7,433 nucleotides of DNA, from positions 1-7,433 of the forward strand of contig RFKS01000092.1 in assembly GCA_003694205.1 (NCBI GenBank). Direction: 5' to 3'. The notes below the pieces were generated by a model. It had not been told where the DNA came from. It saw only the letters and a program-made list of their open reading frames with translations, and did no database searches. Made by a program: the position numbers and the translations under genes. The DNA comes from Alphaproteobacteria bacterium. Lineage in GTDB: Bacteria; Pseudomonadota; Alphaproteobacteria; Sphingomonadales; Rhodothalassiaceae. Positions 1-6,920 of this stretch are shown piece after piece; the stretch's first letter is position 1; each line of letters starts with the position of its first letter.

Positions 1-1821
1 AACACCGTTGTCCTCAAGCCGGCCGAGTACACCAGTCTCACGGCGCTCTACTTCGCCGAACTCTGTCACGAGGCGGGACTGCCGAAGGGCGTTCTCAACA
101 TTGTCACCGGCGCCGGCGAGACCGGGGCGCTCGTCGTCGAACATCCCGATGTCGACAAGGTTGCCTTCACCGGCTCGACCGAGGTCGGCCGGCTGATCCG
201 TCAGCGAACGGCGGGCAGCGGCAAGAAGCTGACCCTCGAGCTCGGCGGCAAGTCGCCCTATCTCGTCTTCGAGGATGCCGATCTCGACGGCGCCGTCGAG
301 GGGCTGATCGATGCCATCTGGTTCAATCAGGGGCAGGTCTGCTGTGCCGGCTCGCGGCTGCTTGTCGAGGAAAGCGTCGCCGATCGCTTCCTCGCCAAGG
401 TGAAGACTCGGCTCTCGCATTTCCGCATCGGCGACCCGCTTGACAAGGCGGTCGACATGGGGGCCATCGTCGATCCGGTGCAGAAGGAGCGCATCGCGCG
501 CCTTGTCGACGAGAGTGTGAAGCAGGGCGCGACGCGCTGGCAGCCGGACATCCCCTGCCCCGAGGAGGGCTGCTTTTTCCCGCCGACGCTGCTCACCGAG
601 GTCGCGCCCTCGAACATCGCCGCGCAGGAGGAGATTTTCGGCCCGGTGCTGACCGCGACCACCTTCCGCACACTCGCCGAAGCCGCCGAGCTCGCCAACA
701 ACACGCGCTACGGCCTCGCCGCCACGGTGTGGTCGGAGAACATCAACCGCGCGCTCGAGGTGGCAGGGCTCATCAAGGCCGGCGTGGTGTGGATCAACAC
801 CACCAACCAGTTCGACGCCGCCTGCGGCTTCGGCGGCTATCGCGAATCCGGCTTCGGCCGCGAGGGTGGGCTCGAGGGCATGTATGAGTATCTCAAGCCG
901 AAAGGCGCCTGGCGCGAGAAGGCAAGCGATCTCGTCGCCGCGCCGGAACCGCAGGAACCGCCGGTCGCCCTTGCCCCCATCGACCGCACACCGAAGAACT
1001 ATATCGGCGGCAGGCAGACGCGTCCCGATGGCGGCAACAGCCGCCTCGTCCTCGACGCCCGGGGGCACCCGGCCGGCCGCGTCGCCGAGGGCAACCGCAA
1101 GGACATCCGCGATGCCGTCGAGGCCGCCTTCGGGGCCGCGGGCTTCGCCCGCACGACCGCACACAACCGAGCGCAGATTCTCTACTACATCGCGGAGAAC
1201 CTGGCGCTTCGCGAAGAGGAGTTCGCCCGCCGGCTGAGCGCGCTCACCGGCGAGAGCGCGAAAGCCGCGCAGCGCGAGGTCGAGGCCGCCATCTCGCGGC
1301 TCTTCAGCTACGCCGCCTGGGCCGACAAATATGACGGGCTCGTGCACACGCCGCCGGTGCGCAATATCGCGCTCGCGGTCAACGAGCCGATCGGCGTGAT
1401 GGGCATCGTCTGCCCCGACCGCCATCCGCTCCTGAGCTTCGTCTCGCTGATGGCACCGGCCTTTGCCATGGGCAACCGTTCGGTGATCATCCCGTCCGAG
1501 CGCTATCCGCTCCTCGCCACCGATTTCTATCAGGTGCTCGAGACCTCCGATGTGCCCGCGGGCTCGATCAATATCGTCACTGGTGCGCGCGATGCCCTGA
1601 CAAAGGTGCTGGCGCAACATGATCAGATCGAGGGTCTTTGGTATTTCGGCTCGGCAGAGGGCAGCCGCATGGTGGAAGCCGAGTCAGCGCACAATCTGAA
1701 GCGCACCTGGGTCAATTACGGCCGGGCCCGCGACTGGTTCTCACCGCAGCATGGCGAAGGCCGCGAATTCCTGCGCGAGGCGACGCAGGTCAAGAATGTG
1801 TGGCTGCCCTATGGGGACTAG
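1..1821 (+). CDS. ALDH16-type two-domain aldehyde dehydrogenase (5' end missing)
   Basis: This is an NAD-dependent aldehyde dehydrogenase that should oxidise an aldehyde to its acid in the cytoplasm. The visible 606 residues read openly from base 1 to a TAG stop. The N-terminal half of the Rossmann region lies outside the window; full-length relatives are about 780-790 residues from memory. The first domain keeps KPAE (residues 6-9), FTGSTEVG (56-63), ELGGK with the general-base Glu80, GQVCCAGSR with catalytic Cys114, EEIFGPV near 210, and FGGYRESGFGRE near 277-288. A Pro/Ala-rich linker (about 305-330) leads to a second ALDH-like domain (333-606). That domain has no catalytic Cys, has WVNYG where ELGGK would be expected, and ends in the ALDH-like strand QVKNVWLPYG. 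This layout matches bacterial ALDH16, whose Loktanella member is an active enzyme with an extra C-terminal Rossmann and beta-flap domain. The substrate is inferred only: a nucleoside transporter follows, so acetaldehyde from deoxyribose breakdown is plausible. Confidence 0.93.
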   Translation, partial: NTVVLKPAEYTSLTALYFAELCHEAGLPKGVLNIVTGAGETGALVVEHPDVDKVAFTGSTEVGRLIRQRTAGSGKKLTLELGGKSPYLVFEDADLDGAVEGLIDAIWFNQGQVCCAGSRLLVEESVADRFLAKVKTRLSHFRIGDPLDKAVDMGAIVDPVQKERIARLVDESVKQGATRWQPDIPCPEEGCFFPPTLLTEVAPSNIAAQEEIFGPVLTATTFRTLAEAAELANNTRYGLAATVWSENINRALEVAGLIKAGVVWINTTNQFDAACGFGGYRESGFGREGGLEGMYEYLKPKGAWREKASDLVAAPEPQEPPVALAPIDRTPKNYIGGRQTRPDGGNSRLVLDARGHPAGRVAEGNRKDIRDAVEAAFGAAGFARTTAHNRAQILYYIAENLALREEEFARRLSALTGESAKAAQREVEAAISRLFSYAAWADKYDGLVHTPPVRNIALAVNEPIGVMGIVCPDRHPLLSFVSLMAPAFAMGNRSVIIPSERYPLLATDFYQVLETSDVPAGSINIVTGARDALTKVLAQHDQIEGLWYFGSAEGSRMVEAESAHNLKRTWVNYGRARDWFSPQHGEGREFLREATQVKNVWLPYGD

Positions 1822-1835
1822 GGTGGTCGCACAGC

Positions 1836-1849
1836 GGCACCCGCGTGCC
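1836..1849 (+). other. small hairpin in the ALDH16-nupC gap
   Basis: GGCAC (1836-1840) and GTGCC (1845-1849) pair perfectly around the loop CCGC. GGGTG (1821-1825) with CACCC (1838-1842), and GGTGG (1822-1826) with CCACC (1848-1852), are competing pairings. No T run follows, so this is not a standard terminator. It may be a chance fold in GC-rich DNA, or it may tune translation of the transporter gene 17 nt downstream, which lacks a clear Shine-Dalgarno sequence. Confidence 0.2.
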
Positions 1850-1866
1850 ACCGGGATCGCGGGCTC

Positions 1867-3090
1867 ATGATCGCGCTGCTCGGTGCTGCCGCGCTCATTG
1901 CGATCGCCATTGTGGCGTCCGGCGCGCGCCGGCACATCAATCCGCGCGTGGTGGCGAGCGCTTTCCTGCTGCAGGCGGGAATCGGTGCCTTCGCGCTCTA
2001 CTGGGAGCCGGGCAAGGCCCTGCTCGGAAAGCTCGCCACCGGGGTGCAGAAGATCGTCGGCTATGCCGACCAGGGAATCGTCTTCCTGTTCGGCCCGCTC
2101 GGCGGCGACAGCCTCGGCTATATCTTTGCCTTCCGCGTGCTGCCGGTGATCGTGTTCGTCTCCTCGGTGATCGCGGTGCTCTACCATCTGCGCGTCATGC
2201 AGTGGCTGGTGCTCATCATCGGCGGTGCCCTCAGGCGGCTCATCGGCACACGCCAGATCGAAAGCCTGTCGGCGGCGGCCAACATCTTCGTCGGCATGAT
2301 CGAGGCGCCGCTCGTCGTGCGCCCGTATCTGCGCGAGATCAGCCACTCGCAACTCTTCTGTGTCATGGCCGTGGGCCTTGCCTCGGTCTCCGGCGCCATC
2401 CTCGTCGGCTATGCAAGTCTCGGCATCCGCCTCGACTATCTGCTGCCGGCTGCCTTCATGGCAGCACCGGGCGGCCTCCTCATGGCGAAGCTGCTGCTGC
2501 CCGAGGATCCGGACCTGCCATCCGAAGATGTGAAGGCGCTGAAGATCGATTCGTTCGACCCCGACCACCGCCCGGCGAACATCATCGAGGCAGCGGCCGA
2601 TGGCGCCATGGCGGGCCTCCGGATCGCCGTCGGCGTCGGCGCCATGCTGCTTGCCTTCGTCGCCATTCTCGCCTTGCTCAACGATCTCTTCGGATGGGTC
2701 GGAGGCTGGTTCGGCTTCGCCGATCTCACGCTGGAACAGGCCCTGGGCACCCTGCTCTCGCCCCTCATGTGGCTGCTCGGCGTCCCCTGGTCCGAGGCGG
2801 CGACAGCCGGCAATCTGGTCGGCCAGAAGACCATCCTCAACGAGTTTATCGCTTATGTGGAACTGGCCCGGATCAAGGACACGCTGTCGCCGCACACGGA
2901 AGCCGTGGTCACCTTCGCCCTCTGTGGCTTCGCGAATTTCCAGGCGCTGGCGATCATTTTCGGCGGCCTCGGCGCGATGGTGCCGGAACGCAAGCACGAG
3001 ATCGCACGGCTCGGCCTGCGCGCCGTTCTTGCGGGCTTTTTGTCAAATCTCATGAGCGCGGCGCTGGCCAGCCTGATGCTCAGCCTCTAA
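1867..3090 (+). CDS. nupC: concentrative nucleoside transporter, NupC/CNT family
   Basis: This is an inner-membrane, cation-coupled nucleoside importer of 407 residues, a normal length for bacterial CNTs. Hydrophobic segments run through the whole protein (for example 2-18, 93-119, 163-182, 252-271 and 386-404). CNT signatures are present: NIFVGMIEAPL (139-149, hairpin 1), EISHSQLFCVMAVGLASVSG (157-176), GNLVGQKTILNEF (315-327, with Glu326), ALCGFANFQALA (351-362) and IFGGLGAMVPERK (364-376). Glu146, Glu326, Phe355 and Asn357 correspond to substrate-pocket residues of the Vibrio cholerae CNT structure. The pocket Gln-Thr pair before the first Glu is Met144-Ile145 here, and the pocket Ser after FAN is Ala360, so substrate preference may differ from pyrimidine-type CNTs. 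The ATG at 1867 is the only in-frame start after the preceding TAG. Its ribosome binding site is weak (GGGA at 1853-1856), which may mean coupling to the upstream gene 45 nt away. The family is certain; the exact substrate and the symbol are not. Confidence 0.93.
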   Translation: MIALLGAAALIAIAIVASGARRHINPRVVASAFLLQAGIGAFALYWEPGKALLGKLATGVQKIVGYADQGIVFLFGPLGGDSLGYIFAFRVLPVIVFVSSVIAVLYHLRVMQWLVLIIGGALRRLIGTRQIESLSAAANIFVGMIEAPLVVRPYLREISHSQLFCVMAVGLASVSGAILVGYASLGIRLDYLLPAAFMAAPGGLLMAKLLLPEDPDLPSEDVKALKIDSFDPDHRPANIIEAAADGAMAGLRIAVGVGAMLLAFVAILALLNDLFGWVGGWFGFADLTLEQALGTLLSPLMWLLGVPWSEAATAGNLVGQKTILNEFIAYVELARIKDTLSPHTEAVVTFALCGFANFQALAIIFGGLGAMVPERKHEIARLGLRAVLAGFLSNLMSAALASLMLSL

Positions 3091-3107
3091 AGAGGGCACG
3101 CGCACGC

Positions 3108-3113
3108 GGGAGG
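3108..3113 (+). promoter_or_regulatory. ribosome binding site of amn
   Basis: GGGAGG lies 11 nt before the ATG at 3125. It is a strong Shine-Dalgarno match, fixes the amn start, and sits inside the 34-nt nupC-amn gap, consistent with one shared mRNA. Confidence 0.7.
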
Positions 3114-3124
3114 AAACGACAGCC

Positions 3125-4603
3125 ATGTATCACCCATCGACCAGCTATGGCAGCCTCGAAGCCCTGCCCGCCGTTGGTCTCGCGCTGTGCGAGGACGCGG
3201 CAACGGCGCTCGAGCGCATGGTCACGATTTACGAGCAGGGCATCGCCATGATCAAGGAGGACTTCGAGTCCTTCGTCGCCGGGCAATTGCGTGGCCGCGC
3301 CCGTCGTGCTGTCTATCCCTATCTGGCCGCGGAGGTCGAGGCCGGCCCCATCGAGCGCCCGATCAGTCTTGCCTATGGCAAGGTCAATGCACCCGGATTC
3401 TACGGCACCACGGTCAGCGAACCGCGGCTGTTCGAGAATTATCTCATCGAGCAGATGAACCTGCTGATCACCAATCACAAGGCCCGTTTCTATGTCGGGC
3501 GCAGCCAGACGCCAATCCCGCTCACCTTCGCGCTCGAACGCGCCGCGGCCTCGCTCAGCCTCGAACAGCGCGCCGACCTCAGGCAGCGTTTCGCCATGCC
3601 CGACCTCGTGACGACGAATGACGACATCGCCGATGGCCGCCATCCGGTCGGACCGGGCGAGGTCTCACCGCTGTCGCTCTTTCCCGCCGAACGCGTCGAT
3701 TATTCGCTCCATCGCCTGCGCCACTATACGGCGACGAGCCCGGAGCATTTCCAGCAGTTCGTGCTGTTTACCAATTACCAGCGCTATGTCGACGAATTCA
3801 TCGAGTTCGGGCGCAAGGAGGTGGAGGCAGGCTCCTACGACATGCTCGTCGAGCCGGGCGACCGCATCCACCGCAAGGGCCGCAAGCCGAGCCGGGCGCC
3901 GGTCGCCAAGCCGCCGCAGATGCCCGCCTATCATCTCGTGCGCGAGGGACGGACGGGAATCACCCTCGTCAATATCGGCGTCGGACCGTCGAATGCGAAG
4001 ACGGTGACCGATCATCTCGCGGTGCTGCGCAGCCATGTCTGGCTGATGGTCGGGCATTGCGGCGGACTGCGCGGCAGCCAGCGCCTTGGCGATTACGTGC
4101 TCGCACACGCCTATCTGCGCGACGACCATGTGCTCGACCAGGCGCTGCCACCCGCCATTCCGCTGCCCACGATCGCCGAGGTGCAGCTCGCGCTCGCAAG
4201 CGCGGTGAGCGAGGTCACCGGGCTCCAGGGCAAGACCCTCAAGGATCGCCTGCGCACCGGGACGGTGGTGACCACCGACGACCGCAACTGGGAGCTCCGC
4301 ATCCAGGAGCTTGGCGTGCGCTTCAACCAGAGCCGGGCCATCGCCATCGACATGGAGTCGGCCACCATCGCCGCCAATGCCTATCGCTTCCGCGTTCCCT
4401 ACGGCACCCTGCTCTGTGTTTCCGACCGGCCCCTGCACGGCGAGATCAAACTCCCCGGTATGGCCGATGCCTTCTATGAGAAGAGCGTGAGCCAGCATCT
4501 CCAGATCGGCATCCGGGCGATGGAACTGCTGCGCCGTGAGGCGGCCTCGGGGACCCTGCATTCGCGCAAGCTCCGCTCGTTCAACGAGCCTGCCTTCCGC
4601 TGA
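3125..4603 (+). CDS. amn: AMP nucleosidase
   Basis: This cytoplasmic enzyme (EC 3.2.2.4) hydrolyses AMP to adenine and ribose 5-phosphate, linking the adenylate pool to purine salvage and the pentose phosphate pathway. The product has 492 residues, close to the 484 of E. coli Amn. The N-terminal regulatory domain (about 15-180) contains SLAYGKVNAPGFYGTTVSEP (81-100) and the Amn-like NLLITNHKARFYVGRSQTPI (112-131). The C-terminal nucleoside-phosphorylase-fold domain (about 270-475) contains NIGVGPSNAKT (283-293), MVGHCGGLRGSQ (308-319), GDYVLAHAYLRDDHVLD (322-338), AIDMESATIAAN (407-418) and LLCVSDRPLHGEIKLPG (429-445). By family knowledge, Glu411 of the MES motif should contact the ribose, and Asp434 should be the acid that protonates the purine. 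Nothing is missing or broken. It starts 34 nt after nupC with a good ribosome binding site, so co-transcription is likely. ATP activation and phosphate inhibition are known for the E. coli enzyme but cannot be read here. Confidence 0.97.
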   Translation: MYHPSTSYGSLEALPAVGLALCEDAATALERMVTIYEQGIAMIKEDFESFVAGQLRGRARRAVYPYLAAEVEAGPIERPISLAYGKVNAPGFYGTTVSEPRLFENYLIEQMNLLITNHKARFYVGRSQTPIPLTFALERAAASLSLEQRADLRQRFAMPDLVTTNDDIADGRHPVGPGEVSPLSLFPAERVDYSLHRLRHYTATSPEHFQQFVLFTNYQRYVDEFIEFGRKEVEAGSYDMLVEPGDRIHRKGRKPSRAPVAKPPQMPAYHLVREGRTGITLVNIGVGPSNAKTVTDHLAVLRSHVWLMVGHCGGLRGSQRLGDYVLAHAYLRDDHVLDQALPPAIPLPTIAEVQLALASAVSEVTGLQGKTLKDRLRTGTVVTTDDRNWELRIQELGVRFNQSRAIAIDMESATIAANAYRFRVPYGTLLCVSDRPLHGEIKLPGMADAFYEKSVSQHLQIGIRAMELLRREAASGTLHSRKLRSFNEPAFR

Positions 4604-4644
4604 AGGCGGCATGACCGCGGACAGGCCATCGTCGATGCGCCGCT

Positions 4645-4673
4645 TTGTGATACGGCAACTCCCGCGAGAGAAT
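4645..4673 (+). promoter_or_regulatory. possible sigma70-type promoter for the kinase gene
   Basis: TTGTGA (4645-4650), 17 nt, then GAGAAT (4668-4673) gives 4/6 matches to each of the -35 and -10 consensus hexamers at ideal spacing. Transcription would begin near 4680, just before the CtrA-like box. The hexamers are weak and alphaproteobacterial promoters vary, so this is only a candidate. Confidence 0.22.
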
Positions 4674-4681
4674 GGCTCCAC

Positions 4682-4696
4682 TTAATCCTTTTTTAG
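4682..4696 (+). promoter_or_regulatory. candidate CtrA-type binding site
   Basis: TTAA (4682-4685), exactly 7 nt, then TTAG (4693-4696) matches the alphaproteobacterial CtrA box TTAA-N7-TTAA at 7 of 8 fixed bases. A GCTTAAGC palindrome (4696-4703) overlaps it. The patch is AT-rich in an otherwise very GC-rich window and lies 67 nt before the start of a DivJ/PleC-like kinase gene. Spacing and context favour a real site, but one mismatch in a short motif leaves clear room for chance. Confidence 0.35.
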
Positions 4697-4716
4697 CTTA
4701 AGCCGGCGATCCTGAA

Positions 4717-4744
4717 GCGAGATCAGAATCTCGCGCGACTTTTT
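4717..4744 (+). terminator. hairpin plus T run between amn and the kinase gene
   Basis: GCGAGAT (4717-4723), loop CAGA, and ATCTCGC (4728-4734) form a perfect 7-bp stem. Five T residues follow at 4740-4744 after a 5-nt spacer, so it is an imperfect intrinsic terminator. It could end the nucleoside operon. Because it sits only 18 nt before the kinase GTG it could instead be a leader structure in the kinase mRNA. A competing hairpin pairs GATCCTGA (4708-4715) with TCAGAATC (4723-4730) with one mismatch. Confidence 0.45.
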
Positions 4745-4749
4745 CAATC

Positions 4750-4755
4750 AGGTGG
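4750..4755 (+). promoter_or_regulatory. ribosome binding site of the kinase gene
   Basis: AGGTGG lies 7 nt before the GTG at 4763 and differs from AGGAGG by one base. It supports the GTG as the true start; the next in-frame ATG (codon 56) would cut off the first membrane segment. Confidence 0.6.
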
Positions 4756-4762
4756 CGACGCC

Positions 4763-6919
4763 GTGCTGCGGCAAAGGGACCAGAAGAACCGCATCGGGAA
4801 GTCTCTTGAGGTGTCCCCAGCCACGAGGGGCGACCGGGATTCAGGCCGCTCGTTCCTGCACCGGCACACGGTCCTTCTCGCGCTTCTCTTCGCGGCGGTC
4901 GTCCTGGCCGGTCTCGCCGCCTATGAGATGGGCGAGGCCGACCGTCAGATTCAGCGCGCCCGCCTCGCGGTCCTGCAGGAGCTCAACACCGTCCGTGCCA
5001 CCCTCGGCGGCGCCATCCAGCGCGATGTCGCCCTGATCCGTGGCCTCGTTGTCGATATCGGCATCGAGCCGGATCTGGGCGAGCAGGAATTCGACCGCTT
5101 TGTCGCCGGCCTGTTGCGACAGCAGACCTTCATCACGCACATCGCGGCGGCGCAGGACTTCATTGTCACGCGGCTGTATCCGCGCAAGGGCAATGAAGCG
5201 GTCATGGGACTTGACTACCGCACGCTGCCGGAACAGCTCGCGGTGATCAGGAAAGTCCTTGCGGAAGGACGCATCCGCGTCGCCGGCCCGCTCGATCTCG
5301 TACAGGGCGGTCGTGGGCTGATCATCCGGGCGCCGGTTCATCGGCTCGACATCTCCTCGACCGGTGAAATCCGGGAAGGATCGTTGTGGGGCTTCGTATC
5401 GGCGGTGATCGATTATGACGCCCTCGTTCGCGCGACGGGCATCACCGACCCCACCTATCCGCTCGATGTCGCCATCCGTGGCAAGAACAGCCTCGGCGAA
5501 AAGGGGGAGACCTTCTTCGGCGACCCGGCAGTACTGAAGCGCGACCCCGTCCTTCTTGACGTTGCATTGCCGTCCGGCTCCTGGCAGCTTGCGGCGGTGC
5601 CGCGCACGGGCTGGACGGTCGAAGAGCGACTGGTAACCGCGCCACGCCTCGCGACGGCGATGATCCTGCTGACAATTTTTGTCTTCGTGCGACTGAAGCT
5701 GTCGGCAGACGCCGAACGCGCCGCCGCACATCGGGTTATCGAGCGCTCGGAGAAGCGCTTCCGCACCCTCTTCAACCACGCCGAGGACGGCATCCTGATC
5801 ATCGACCTCGTACAGAGATGCGTCGCCGATGCCAATCTCGCCGCTGTCAAGATGCTGGGAACGACCGCCTTTGCCCTGAGGGGCGCACCGATAGACGCGA
5901 TTCTCGCCCCGCACGACCGGGAGACACCGGATGGTCGCACGGGGGAAAAACCCGCGGCGCTCGGCCCCGGCCTGTCCCGCACCGTTCTCCGCCGCATCGA
6001 CGGTTCCACGCTGCCGGTGGAAATCAGCGCCGCCGAAGTCGATATCGGCGAGGGCCGGATGCTGATCGCCCATTTCCGCGACATCACCGACTGGATCGAG
6101 CGCGAGGAACGGCTGCACCGCGCACAGGTGGAGGCTGAGCGGGCGAATCGCCTCAAGTCGCGATTCCTTGCCAATTTCAGTCACGAGATCCGGACCCCGC
6201 TCAATGCCATCGTCGGCTTTTCCGAGATCATGCAGAAATGCCTTTTCGGCCCCATCCGGCCGGCACGCTATGCCGGCTATGTCGAGGATATCCACAAGAG
6301 CGCCACCCATTTGCTCGGACTCATCAACGCCATTCTCGACCTGTCGCGGATCGAGGCTGGCGAGATGCCGCTGTCGCCCGAATGGTTGCCGCTCGACCGC
6401 GTCGTTGATGAGAGCTGCAACATCATCTCTCCCCTGGCAGAGAAACGCGGTATTGCTCTGGAAAGCAATCAGGTAGCGGACTCGATCCAGGTCCATGCGG
6501 ACGCCATGCGTCTCAGGCAGATCCTGATCAATCTCCTCAACAACGCGGTCAAGTTTACCGATCGCGGCGGACAGGTTTCCGTCAGCGCCCGCCGGGCGCG
6601 GGACGGCGGTATCGAGCTTTGCGTTCGGGACACCGGCTGCGGCATGACCCCTGAGGAGATCCACGACGCACTGCGGCCCTTCGGGCAGGTCGCCCGCCAC
6701 CGGGCCCGGGCGCAGGGTGGCAGCGGCCTCGGGCTGACGCTTACCCGTGCGCTCGCCCAGATACAGGGGATTTCGATGCGCCTGGAATCAGCGGTCGGCA
6801 AGGGAACGACGGTCCGCCTGCGATTCCCTCCGGCGCTGATCCGCGAAGACCCGACCGGGCATGCAGAGATGGAGGAGACGGCCCCTCCAGCACGAGCGGC
6901 CCGTAGCAATACAGGCTGA
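4763..6919 (+). CDS. CHASE-PAS sensor histidine kinase, DivJ/PleC-like HisKA domain
   Basis: This 718-residue inner-membrane kinase should sense an external ligand, autophosphorylate and pass the phosphate to a separate response regulator. After a charged 35-residue cytoplasmic lead come TM1 (about 36-54), a periplasmic CHASE domain (about 80-275, with YPRKGNEAVMGLDYR at 139-153 and GPLDLVQGGRGLIIRAPV at 175-192) and TM2 (about 295-311). There is no evident HAMP domain. A PAS domain (about 330-445) ends in FRDITDWIEREERL. HisKA carries NFSHEIRTPLNAI with phosphoacceptor His474. The following FSEIM, FGPIRPARYAGY and LINAILDLSRIEAGE segments resemble Caulobacter DivJ and PleC. The ATPase domain has the N box LINLLNNAVKFT, G1 DTGCGM (623-628), an F box with RPFGQV and G2 GSGLGL (653-658). 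All catalytic motifs are intact. There is no receiver domain, so the partner lies elsewhere; DivK- or PleD-like proteins are an inference from the HisKA resemblance. The start is GTG with a good ribosome binding site. A hairpin and a CtrA-like box upstream suggest its own transcription unit. Confidence 0.94.
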   Translation: MLRQRDQKNRIGKSLEVSPATRGDRDSGRSFLHRHTVLLALLFAAVVLAGLAAYEMGEADRQIQRARLAVLQELNTVRATLGGAIQRDVALIRGLVVDIGIEPDLGEQEFDRFVAGLLRQQTFITHIAAAQDFIVTRLYPRKGNEAVMGLDYRTLPEQLAVIRKVLAEGRIRVAGPLDLVQGGRGLIIRAPVHRLDISSTGEIREGSLWGFVSAVIDYDALVRATGITDPTYPLDVAIRGKNSLGEKGETFFGDPAVLKRDPVLLDVALPSGSWQLAAVPRTGWTVEERLVTAPRLATAMILLTIFVFVRLKLSADAERAAAHRVIERSEKRFRTLFNHAEDGILIIDLVQRCVADANLAAVKMLGTTAFALRGAPIDAILAPHDRETPDGRTGEKPAALGPGLSRTVLRRIDGSTLPVEISAAEVDIGEGRMLIAHFRDITDWIEREERLHRAQVEAERANRLKSRFLANFSHEIRTPLNAIVGFSEIMQKCLFGPIRPARYAGYVEDIHKSATHLLGLINAILDLSRIEAGEMPLSPEWLPLDRVVDESCNIISPLAEKRGIALESNQVADSIQVHADAMRLRQILINLLNNAVKFTDRGGQVSVSARRARDGGIELCVRDTGCGMTPEEIHDALRPFGQVARHRARAQGGSGLGLTLTRALAQIQGISMRLESAVGKGTTVRLRFPPALIREDPTGHAEMEETAPPARAARSNTG

Positions 6920-6920
6920 T

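Noticed and set aside
1741..2997. 418-codon minus-strand frame across the transporter gene
   Set aside because: Its translation is low-complexity, rich in Glu, Asp, Arg and His, with no known motif. The plus strand there encodes clear CNT signatures.
1638..3251. 537-codon plus-strand frame overlapping three genes
   Set aside because: It is an Arg/Ala/Pro-rich out-of-frame shadow with no domain, bridging the ends of ALDH16, all of nupC and the start of amn.
3665..4681. 338-codon minus-strand frame across amn
   Set aside because: It is antisense to the conserved Amn catalytic domain and its translation shows no family resemblance.
4611..4685. 24-codon small open frame (ATG to TAA) 7 nt after amn, with GAAGG 4 nt upstream
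   Set aside because: It is too short to separate from chance. It overlaps the promoter candidate and CtrA-like box, and its sequence shows no run of regulatory codons or membrane segment. Conservation in relatives would be needed to revive it.
4726..4730. single GAATC, a CcrM-type GANTC methylation site, in the kinase leader
   Set aside because: One GANTC site in a 159-nt gap is not informative, and others occur scattered inside coding regions.
4841..6700. 619-codon open frame on the minus strand across the kinase gene
   Set aside because: It is antisense to a gene with complete kinase motifs. Its translation has no recognisable domain, and long antisense frames are expected where codon third positions are mostly G or C.
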